Of a DNA stretch of 13,119 bases, positions 1-5,855 are shown one piece after another. Where the stretch lies: NCBI GenBank assembly GCA_016218095.1, contig JACREV010000039.1, positions 1 through 13,119 on the forward strand. The letters are read 5' to 3'. The stretch comes from Deltaproteobacteria bacterium. GTDB lineage: Bacteria > Desulfobacterota > GWC2-55-46. Under the pieces are notes generated by a model that ran no database searches, had not been told where the DNA came from, and worked only from the letters and a program-made list of their open reading frames with translations. Both the position numbers and the translations under genes were made by a program. Numbering within the stretch: position 1 is the stretch's first letter; every line of letters starts with the position of its first letter.

Positions 1-915
1 GACGAGCCTGCCGGAATCGGCGAGCGACCTGTCGACCGCGCCGATCCTTCCCCTGAATACGCTGTAGACCGGGGCCCCGAGCGCGGCGGCCTCCCGGTTC
101 ATCGTGCCCCCGCCGCTTATGACCATGTCGGAGTGCCAGATAAGGTCAAGCCCGTCGAGCACCCCGCCCGGGATGACAAGCCGCCCCGAGTCGATGAGCG
201 GACGCCACTTCTTAAGTATCAGCGACCTGTCCTTGTGGTTCCTCGGCAGCACCACCATCCTGAGGTTTTCAACGGAAGCGAGGTGGTCGACGGCGGCCTC
301 GAACAGGCTTATCGACTCCGGGGACTGGTAGTTGGCCTCCATCGCCGGCGGGCGGACCGTCGCCAGTATCTCGTCTTCCCCGATGTTCAGCTCGCGCCGG
401 AGCCCCTTTGACGGGGAGAAGTCGGAGAGGTAGACCTCCTCCTTTATGCCGGGGTACTTAAGCGCCCGCGAGCCGTTTTTGCGGAGCGCCTTCTCGGGGA
501 TGACGTCAGGCGAGATGGACCAGGTCGGGCGGGTGACGAAAAGCCCCTTCGAGTGCTCGTAATCGAAGATGAGGACCGTCGGGATCTTGAGCGCCTTTGC
601 CGCGACTATCTGCGAGCGCGACCCGTGCGAGAGGGCGAGCACGGGCTTTTCCTTCAGCGCGAACGGCAGGAGGCTTAAAGACCTCACGACGAGCCCGAAG
701 ACCTTGAAGACCTTGTGCTTCCCGTAGTGCCTGCCGATCTTTCTGTAGTCCATCTTGAACCTTTCGGCGAGTTCGCATACCTGGAAGCACTCCCGCGCGG
801 TAAGCACGACATCGTAGCCCCTGCCTTCGAGCTCCCTTATCACCGGCCTGAAGAATACGACATGGGGCGAGTTGTCGAGGTCTATCCATATCTTTTTTCC
901 GTTTTTTCTTTTCAT
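1..915 (-). CDS. DUF354-family glycosyltransferase-like protein (partial, 3' end off the left edge)
   Basis: I translated 305 residues from an ATG at 915; no stop is reached before the window edge. The N-terminus shows the DLDNSPH motif (residues 12-18) followed by FFRPV. Further on are SHGSRSQ (97-103), DYEH (118-121), YPGIKEEVYL (154-163) and a glycine-rich SGGGTMNREAAALGAP segment (267-282). This pattern is typical of DUF354, a GT-B-fold family related to UDP-GlcNAc 2-epimerases and MurG/MshA-like transferases, often found in polysaccharide loci. The gene starts 14 bp after the aminotransferase stop, so it is probably co-transcribed and acts in the cytoplasm on the sugar made by the upstream enzymes. 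Whether it transfers a sugar or epimerises one (the WbpI-like step that would follow WbpB/E/D) cannot be told from this part. Family call is good; exact reaction unknown. Confidence 0.82.
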   Translation of the reverse strand, partial: MKRKNGKKIWIDLDNSPHVVFFRPVIRELEGRGYDVVLTARECFQVCELAERFKMDYRKIGRHYGKHKVFKVFGLVVRSLSLLPFALKEKPVLALSHGSRSQIVAAKALKIPTVLIFDYEHSKGLFVTRPTWSISPDVIPEKALRKNGSRALKYPGIKEEVYLSDFSPSKGLRRELNIGEDEILATVRPPAMEANYQSPESISLFEAAVDHLASVENLRMVVLPRNHKDRSLILKKWRPLIDSGRLVIPGGVLDGLDLIWHSDMVISGGGTMNREAAALGAPVYSVFRGRIGAVDRSLADSGRLV

Positions 916-929
916 GGCTTATTTTCCAT

Positions 930-2156
930 TCAAGGCATCCGGCCTGTAAGGTTTCCCTCGGGGCAAACGCGGTCTTTAACGGAAAAACTCCCTATCGCTT
1001 CCGCCACCTTCCTTACCTGCCGCTCCGAAAGCCCGGGGAACATGGGGAGGGAGAGCCCTTCTTTCGCGGCTTCTTCGGCTACGGGGAACGAGCCTGCCTT
1101 GTACCCGAGCCTCGTATACGCCTTCTGGAGATGGAGGGGCAGGGGGTAGTGGAGGCCGGTTGCGATGCCGGCGTCTGCGAGATGCGTTTTAAGGGCGTCC
1201 CGGTCCTTCGAGCGGACTACATAAAGGTGGCAGGCGGACTCGGACCACTCAGGCTCGAAAGGAGCGGTTATGCCTTCCATGCCGTTTAAAAGGCCGTTAT
1301 AAAGAGCGGCGACAGACCTCCTCTGTCGGTTCCATTCCGGCAGGCGTTTGAGCTTTATGCTCAAGATAGCGGCCTGTATGGCATCCAGCCTGCCGTTACA
1401 GCCTTCGAGCTCGTGGAAGTACTTCTCCCTCTGCCCGTGGTCGCGTATCATCCGGGCCTTTTTCGCGAGATCCGCGTTCGATGTCGTTATCGCCCCGGCC
1501 TCTCCGCAGGCCCCGAGGTTTTTGCCCGGATAGAAGCTGAAGGCGCCTGCGAGCCCCATTGAGCCCGCGCCCATCTTCATGCCGAATCGTTTTGAGCCGT
1601 AGAGCGCGCCGTGCGCCTGGCAGGCGTCCTCGATGACTATGAGACCGTTTTCGTCCGCGATCGCCATTATCTCGTCCATGTCGCACATCTGTCCGTAGAG
1701 GTGGACGGGTATTACGGCCGCCACGCGCCTGCCGGTCTTTTTGTCGAAGAGGTGCCCGTCGACCTTGAGGCACTCGCGCTCGACGTATCCACGGAGGGCC
1801 CGCGCGTCCATGTTGGAGGTCCTCTCGTCGACGTCCACGAACGCCGGGAGCGCCCCTGCCTGGGAGATCGCCTCCGTCGTCGCGATGAAGGTGTTGGGGA
1901 CGGTCACGACCGTGTCGTTCGTCGTCACGCCGGCGGACAAGAGGGCGATTTTAAGCGCGTCGGTCCCGCTTGCAACCCCGACGGCGTACTTTGAGCCGGT
2001 GAACTCGGCGAAAGAGGCCTCGAACTCATCGAGCGCCTCTCCTCCGATGAAGGAGGCCTTCCTTAACGCCGCCCTTATCGCTTCGATTATTTCGCCCTCG
2101 AGCTCCCTGTGCTGGCCTATGAGGTCGAGGAAAGGGATCGCCTCTCCGTTATTCAT
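930..2156 (-). CDS. wbpE: DegT/DnrJ/EryC1 PLP-dependent sugar aminotransferase, WbpE-like
   Basis: This 408-residue protein is a fold-type I aminotransferase acting on nucleotide-linked keto sugars. Visible motifs: an N-terminal IPFLDL start typical of the family, SGTDAL (63-68) for cofactor phosphate binding, EDACQAHGA (176-184) where D177 should contact the PLP nitrogen, and FSFYPGKNLGACGEAG (206-221) with K212 as the Schiff-base lysine. The WbpE assignment rests on family similarity and on the upstream Gfo/Idh dehydrogenase and acetyltransferase, which lie in the wbpB-wbpD-wbpE order. In that pathway the enzyme puts an amino group on C3 of UDP-3-keto-GlcNAcA using glutamate. A short insert around residues 131-144 (KVDGHLFDKKTGRR) precedes the VAAVIPVHLYG strand. 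The start overlaps the acetyltransferase end by 8 bp, suggesting translational coupling. Substrate specificity is inferred. Confidence 0.88.
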   Translation of the reverse strand: MNNGEAIPFLDLIGQHRELEGEIIEAIRAALRKASFIGGEALDEFEASFAEFTGSKYAVGVASGTDALKIALLSAGVTTNDTVVTVPNTFIATTEAISQAGALPAFVDVDERTSNMDARALRGYVERECLKVDGHLFDKKTGRRVAAVIPVHLYGQMCDMDEIMAIADENGLIVIEDACQAHGALYGSKRFGMKMGAGSMGLAGAFSFYPGKNLGACGEAGAITTSNADLAKKARMIRDHGQREKYFHELEGCNGRLDAIQAAILSIKLKRLPEWNRQRRSVAALYNGLLNGMEGITAPFEPEWSESACHLYVVRSKDRDALKTHLADAGIATGLHYPLPLHLQKAYTRLGYKAGSFPVAEEAAKEGLSLPMFPGLSERQVRKVAEAIGSFSVKDRVCPEGNLTGRMP

Positions 2157-2658
2157 TGTTCACGCTCCTTAAGACCTTCGCCGGGTTACCGGCTACAATC
2201 GTCCTCGGAGGGACGTCCCTGGTCACGATCGAGCCCGCGCCGATTATGGAGCTCTCGCCTATGGTAACGTTCGCGAGTATCGTCGAGCCGGACCCTATCG
2301 ACGCGCCCCTTTTGACGAGCGTTGGCAGAACGGTCCAGTCGGATTCGCTCTGCATCCTGCCGTCCCTTGTCGTCGCCCTCGGATAGGTGTCGTTTATGAA
2401 GGTGACGCTGTGGCCGATAAAGACCTCGTCCTCGATGTTGACCCCCTCGCAGATGAACGAATGGCTCTGTATCTTGCAGTCGCGCCCGACAACGGCGTTC
2501 TTCTGGATCTCGACGAACGCCCCTATCCTCGTCCTCGCCCCGATGGTACAGCCGTAGAGGTTCACGAAGTTCCCGAGTCTGACGTTCTCTCCGAGCTTGA
2601 CGTCGTCGGAGACGAGCGTGTATCTTGCAAGGGCCCTTTCGATGGCAGTCTCTTTCAT
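2149..2658 (-). CDS. wbpD: Left-handed beta-helix N-acetyltransferase, WbpD/WlbB-like
   Basis: The 169-residue protein is built of hexapeptide repeats ([LIV]-G-x4) from about residue 22 to 145, such as LGENVRLGN and IGSGSTILANVTIGESSIIGAG, and ends with the AGNPAKVLR signature common to sugar acetyltransferases of this fold. The segment GHSVTFINDTYPRA (82-95) matches the conserved active-site region of the WbpD/WlbB group, with H83 and N89 as plausible functional residues. It would acetylate the 3-amino group of the UDP-amino sugar with acetyl-CoA; such proteins are normally trimers. Its start overlaps the end of the dehydrogenase gene as ATGA and its end overlaps the aminotransferase start by 8 bp, so the three genes form a tightly coupled block. 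Length is close to or slightly short of family members. Exact acceptor sugar is inferred from the neighbours. Confidence 0.88.
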   Translation of the reverse strand: MKETAIERALARYTLVSDDVKLGENVRLGNFVNLYGCTIGARTRIGAFVEIQKNAVVGRDCKIQSHSFICEGVNIEDEVFIGHSVTFINDTYPRATTRDGRMQSESDWTVLPTLVKRGASIGSGSTILANVTIGESSIIGAGSIVTRDVPPRTIVAGNPAKVLRSVNNE

Positions 2659-3656
2659 ATCTCCACCATTTTGCCGTTGTTTTTAACGGATTCATCGCAC
2701 GCTTCCAGCATCCTTACGACACGCAAGCCCGCCTGCCCGTCGTTGAACGGCGTCTTCCCGTCCCTCACGCACTCTATGAAGTACTGCGTCTCCGTCCGCA
2801 GGGCCTCGTTCTGGTCGACCTTCGGGGCCCACATGTCCCCGGAGCGGTAGTTGACGAGGAGGTTGTAGATGCCTTCGCTCGAGGTTATCTCCACGCCCCT
2901 GTCGTATACCTTGATCTTCTCGTCGGCGTTCACGTCGTTCCAGACGAGCATCTTCCTCTCGCCTCCTATGAGTGTCGTCCGGAGCTTCACGGGTGAGAGC
3001 CAGTTGACGTTTATGTGCGCAATGACGTTCCTCTCGAAGTAGACCATTATGTAGGCGATGTCTTCGCGGGAGTTTATGTGGGCGCGCCCGGTGGCCGCGA
3101 CGGCGAGCGGTTTGAGCCTTATGAGGTAGTCCATTATCGAGAAATCGTGCGGGGCGAGGTCCCAGATGACGTTCACGTCGTGCTGGAAGAGCCCCAGGTT
3201 CACGCGCGTGGAGTCGTAGTAGTAAAGGTCGCCGAGGACGTTCCCGTCGATGATCTCCCTTATCTTCCTGACGGCGCTCGTAAAGAGGAACGTGTGGTCG
3301 ACCATGATCCGCAGGTTTTTCTTCTCGGCGAGCTCTATGAGCTCCTCGGCCTCCGCGACGGTTGAGGTGAACGGCTTTTCAACGAAGACGTGCTTGCCGT
3401 TCTCGAGCGCCTCTTTGGCGATCCCGTAGTGCGTCGAGACAGGGGTGATGACCGTGACCACGTCTATTTCCGGGGACGCAGTGATGTCGCGGCTCTCTTC
3501 GGTCACTTTGAGGCCAGGGTAGTTCTTCCTCGCGCGGGCGAGAGACGAAGGGTTCCTGTCGCATATGGCGGTCACGCGGGCGCCCTCGGCGAAACCGAAG
3601 TTCCTGACTATGTTCGGCCCCCAGTATCCGTACCCTATTACGCCGATCCGGAGCAT
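2655..3656 (-). CDS. wbpB: Gfo/Idh/MocA-family nucleotide-sugar dehydrogenase, WbpB/WlbA-like
   Basis: I chose the ATG at 3656 (333 residues) because the NAD-binding strand MLRIGVIGYGYWG starts there and an AAGGGGT ribosome site lies just upstream. An in-frame extension to 3740 would overlap the sugar transferase gene and adds no conserved sequence. Motifs: Rossmann GxGxxG as GYGYWG (8-13), EKP (93-95) with the family's conserved lysine, and DLAPHD (166-171) with the aspartate/histidine pair expected at the active site. In the WbpB/WlbA pathway this enzyme oxidises C3 of UDP-GlcNAcA with NAD+, making the keto sugar used by the aminotransferase. It starts 17 bp after the sugar transferase stop and overlaps the acetyltransferase by 4 bp. 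A UDP-GlcNAc 6-dehydrogenase (WbpA), needed to supply the substrate, is not in the window. Confidence 0.87.
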   Translation of the reverse strand: MLRIGVIGYGYWGPNIVRNFGFAEGARVTAICDRNPSSLARARKNYPGLKVTEESRDITASPEIDVVTVITPVSTHYGIAKEALENGKHVFVEKPFTSTVAEAEELIELAEKKNLRIMVDHTFLFTSAVRKIREIIDGNVLGDLYYYDSTRVNLGLFQHDVNVIWDLAPHDFSIMDYLIRLKPLAVAATGRAHINSREDIAYIMVYFERNVIAHINVNWLSPVKLRTTLIGGERKMLVWNDVNADEKIKVYDRGVEITSSEGIYNLLVNYRSGDMWAPKVDQNEALRTETQYFIECVRDGKTPFNDGQAGLRVVRMLEACDESVKNNGKMVEI

Positions 3657-3673
3657 GTTCACCCCTTTTTTGT

Positions 3674-4828
3674 TCAATACGCGCCGCGGCTCGTGATAAG
3701 CGCCCACGGGGTCTTGAAGATGAGTTTGAGATCGAACCACAGGCTCTTCTCTCGGAGATACCGGATGTCCATCCGCACCATCTCGTTGAAAGTCGTCCTC
3801 GAGCGCCCCTCCACCTGCCAGAGGCCCGTTATGCCGGGTTTGGGCTCAAGGTACCTCCTCCTGTGCCAGCTGTCGTAGCTTTCAAGCTCGTACGGGATGG
3901 GCGGGCGCGGGCCGACGAGCGACATCTCGCCCTTGAGCACGTTGAAGAACTGCGGCAGTTCGTCGAGGCTCGTCTTTCTTAATATCCTCCCGAGCGGCGT
4001 TATCCTCGGGTCGTCCATTATCTTGTAGACCCCCGGAGAGCCCTGGGGAGAGCCCCTGTACGCCTTCTCCTCGAGGATGAGCTTCTTTACGTACTCTATG
4101 TGGACCTTCTCGTCGGCTCCGAGGTGCATGGAGCGGAACTTGAGGAACGTGAACGGGCGCCCGAGCCTGCCTATCCTCTTTTGCCTGAAGAGCACCGGCC
4201 CCCTGGACGTGAGCATTATGAGGAGCGGTATCGCGATAAAAAGCGGGGAGAATATCAGGATGGCTGAGAGCGCCCCGACGACGTCGATCACTCTTTTAAC
4301 CGCGGGATACACCCTTGACGGGGTCTTTTTTTTTTCGAGCTCCGGGTAGAGCGTAAGGTCTATGGCGTCGGCCTTCTCCTCCGGGAAGATATGGAACGTC
4401 ACGGGGAGGTCCATCTCTGTGCCGGACCCCTCGTGGGAGACGGCCTCCTTGAGGGCGCGCGCGACCTTGTCTTTAAGCGCGGATTCGTCGCAGGGGCTGA
4501 CGCCCGTGAAGATGACCCCGAGGAGCATGCCGTGCCTGTACCAGCCGATGACGTCCGTCTCGCGGACGGAGGCCTTAAGGGCATGCGCGGCCGAGCGCAT
4601 TACGACCTTCGCCCTCTCTCCGTAGTGCAGGTCCCGGACGTCCACGAGGGCGAGCGCGAACGGCTTTTTGGACCTCTCGGAGCGTCTCCTTTCGATGTAT
4701 ATCATCTCGTGAAAGAAGTCCTCTATCAGCACCCCGTTCTCGGTGTCGGAGAGAAAGTCCGTGCATGCGAACCTGTGCAGGTTCCTCTTGAAAACTCCCC
4801 GCGCGCCCTGAAGCCATGAATTACGCAT
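3674..4828 (-). CDS. Polyprenyl-phosphate sugar-1-phosphate transferase with degenerate GGDEF-like N-terminal domain
   Basis: The C-terminal half (about 170-384) is a bacterial sugar transferase. It has one membrane segment at about 183-207 interrupted by prolines, RQKRIGRLGRPFTFLKFRSM (215-234), the catalytic Asp-Glu pair in KTSLDELPQ (D289, E290), GEMSLVGPRPP (300-310) and PKPGITGLWQVEGRS (329-343). It should start the repeat unit by moving a sugar phosphate from a UDP-sugar to undecaprenyl phosphate at the inner membrane. Instead of the four N-terminal helices of WbaP-type enzymes, residues 30-150 look like a decayed GGDEF domain: ALALVDVRDL (58-67) matches the first strand and RETDVIGWYRHGM (89-101) matches the RxSDvvaRyGGDEF region, with the signature lost. 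Cyclase activity is therefore unlikely. The ATG at 4828 follows a GGGGG-type ribosome site and a 119-bp leader with an ops-like element. Confidence 0.9.
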   Translation of the reverse strand: MRNSWLQGARGVFKRNLHRFACTDFLSDTENGVLIEDFFHEMIYIERRRSERSKKPFALALVDVRDLHYGERAKVVMRSAAHALKASVRETDVIGWYRHGMLLGVIFTGVSPCDESALKDKVARALKEAVSHEGSGTEMDLPVTFHIFPEEKADAIDLTLYPELEKKKTPSRVYPAVKRVIDVVGALSAILIFSPLFIAIPLLIMLTSRGPVLFRQKRIGRLGRPFTFLKFRSMHLGADEKVHIEYVKKLILEEKAYRGSPQGSPGVYKIMDDPRITPLGRILRKTSLDELPQFFNVLKGEMSLVGPRPPIPYELESYDSWHRRRYLEPKPGITGLWQVEGRSRTTFNEMVRMDIRYLREKSLWFDLKLIFKTPWALITSRGAY

Positions 4829-4947
4829 AGGAGGCCCCCTTCGGTTCCGGTGAAAGGCTTGCGAAAAGTCCCGGGCGGGCTACCGCCGTTCGAGTGTCTT
4901 TCTCACCCGCCGGTTGAAAAATCTCGGGAAATGGCAAGCCTTAAGGG
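4829..4947 (-). promoter_or_regulatory. Structured leader between the RfaH-like gene and the sugar transferase gene
   Basis: This 119-bp gap is one of the longest non-coding stretches within the gene series. It contains the ops-like element at 4876-4887, a compact GC hairpin (4883-4887 pairing with 4874-4878, loop TAGC on the minus strand), and an alternative pairing of 4906-4913 with 4871-4879 (one bulged base) that excludes the first. An outer perfect 9-bp inverted repeat, 4934-4942 with 4854-4862, encloses both. After the compact hairpin there is only a short TTTT run some 6 nt away, so it is not a standard intrinsic terminator. The arrangement suggests a leader where polymerase pauses or terminates unless helped. 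Confidence 0.5.
4876..4887 (-). promoter_or_regulatory. ops-like element (GGCGGTAGCCCG)
   Basis: On the minus strand 4887 to 4876 reads GGCGGTAGCCCG. The E. coli ops element that recruits RfaH to paused RNA polymerase is GGCGGTAGCGTG, so 10 of 12 bases match, including the first nine in a row. It lies in the transcribed direction, in the leader of a sugar transferase gene and right after a gene for a NusG paralog of the RfaH type. The GT after the core is replaced by CC, which changes the short non-template hairpin known from E. coli, so recognition by this protein is inferred. Confidence 0.55.
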
Positions 4948-5436
4948 TTAAAAGGAGCGCTGGAGCAGGCTCCCGTCCACTATCATCCTGATGTTCATCG
5001 CCTTCAATAGAACGCTTACGCGCTCCATGCCGTTCAACTCTTTTTCGAAGACCGCCGAGAACCCCTCGAACGGCCCGGCGAGGATGGTGACATCCTCCCC
5101 GGGCCTGAAGGCGGGCTTTACGCTTATGACGCCGTTCTCCATCCTGGCCGTGATGGACTCTATGATCCCCTCGTCGACCTCCGCGGGCCCGCTGTCGTTC
5201 CCCAGGACCCGCTTTATGCCGCGCGTGTACCTGATGAGGTGGTAATCGCGGTGCTTGTCGAAGCTCACAAAAAGGTAGCAGGGGAAGAGCGGGGAGGTGA
5301 CCTCCGAGATCCGGCCCCTTGAAAACTTGCGCTCGGAGATCTTCGCGTTAAGCGTCTGAAAACCGGCGTCGCCGAGCCTGCCGGAGACCATCTCCTCGTG
5401 TTTCGGTTTCGTGTATACGAGGAACCAGCTCCTCAT
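4948..5436 (-). CDS. NusG-paralog transcription antiterminator, RfaH-like
   Basis: I place the start at the ATG at 5436 (162 residues), because GGAGGG lies 4 bp upstream and the protein then begins with MRSWFLVYTKPKHEEMV, the usual first strand and helix of the NusG N-terminal (NGN) domain. The extra 11 codons up to 5469 have no such support. Family marks: SPLFPCYLFVSFD (48-60), where NusG has PGY and RfaH has PNY; RGIKRVLG (72-79); and a C-terminal KOW domain starting at RPGEDVTILAGPFEGFSAVFE (111-131). The length fits the specialised paralogs (RfaH, UpxY, LoaP, TaA), which help polymerase through long polysaccharide or antibiotic operons. Unlike most of those, the gene sits in the middle of the series, directly before the leader with an ops-like site. 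RfaH proper versus another NusG paralog class is not settled. Confidence 0.87.
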   Translation of the reverse strand: MRSWFLVYTKPKHEEMVSGRLGDAGFQTLNAKISERKFSRGRISEVTSPLFPCYLFVSFDKHRDYHLIRYTRGIKRVLGNDSGPAEVDEGIIESITARMENGVISVKPAFRPGEDVTILAGPFEGFSAVFEKELNGMERVSVLLKAMNIRMIVDGSLLQRSF

Positions 5437-5440
5437 CAAA

Positions 5441-5446
5441 CCCTCC
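5441..5446 (-). promoter_or_regulatory. Ribosome binding site deciding the RfaH-like start
   Basis: GGAGGG on the minus strand, 4 bp before the ATG at 5434-5436. It supports this start over the in-frame ATG at 5469, which has no comparable site. Confidence 0.7.
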
Positions 5447-5525
5447 GGTAAAGGAAAAATGCGGATCATGCCGCGGATACGGCCCGTAGATCAGGGGACG
5501 CGCTCTTGTGGTCTTTTTGTCCGGC

Positions 5526-5828
5526 TTACAGGGGATGCAGGGCCAGGAGCGAACCCGCCAGCACTGCTACAGCGCGGGCGGAAAGCGCGGCCGCGCCCGT
5601 ACCTGCGGGGCATCCGCGCCTCTTAAGGCCGGGTATCCCCGAACCGGCCACGACGGCGAGGGCGGAGGCGAGGACTATGAGACGGTAATAGCGGGTCTGG
5701 TCGAAGTCTGCGAGGAGTACGCCCGCGACGAGCGAAACGGCGAGGGCGCACATCGATGAGAGCGCGAGTGTTTCGGAGATCGTCTCCAGCGAGGGGGTCG
5801 AAATGCCTCTAAAGCTCCTGCTTGTCAT
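5526..5828 (-). CDS. Small hydrophobic membrane protein of unknown function
   Basis: I do not recognise this 100-residue protein. It has a strong ribosome site (AGGAG, 6 bp before the ATG) and lies 27 bp after the BY-kinase-like gene, so it is likely a real member of the operon. Hydropathy by eye suggests three membrane segments: about 20-40 (LALSSMCALAVSLVAGVLLA), 48-68 (around YRLIVLASALAVVAGSGIPG) and 78-98 (AALSARAVAVLAGSLLAL). A charged stretch DFDQTRYYR separates the first two and KRRGCPAGTG the last two. It is far too short for a flippase, polymerase or exosortase. It could be a small partner of the Wzz/kinase complex or the remnant of a larger membrane protein; nothing in the sequence decides this. 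An 89-bp gap follows before the RfaH-like gene. Confidence 0.7.
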   Translation of the reverse strand: MTSRSFRGISTPSLETISETLALSSMCALAVSLVAGVLLADFDQTRYYRLIVLASALAVVAGSGIPGLKRRGCPAGTGAAALSARAVAVLAGSLLALHPL

Positions 5829-5855
5829 GGCCGCTCCTTTGCGTATGCCTGTAGA

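Noticed and set aside
3657..3740. N-terminal extension of the Gfo/Idh dehydrogenase to position 3740.
   Set aside because: It would overlap the sugar transferase gene, precedes the Rossmann strand without conserved sequence, and a better ribosome site exists before 3656.
4863..4887. Standard intrinsic terminator after the RfaH-like gene.
   Set aside because: The stem is only 5 bp and the TTTT run begins about 6 nt later; the structure fits a pause or leader element better.
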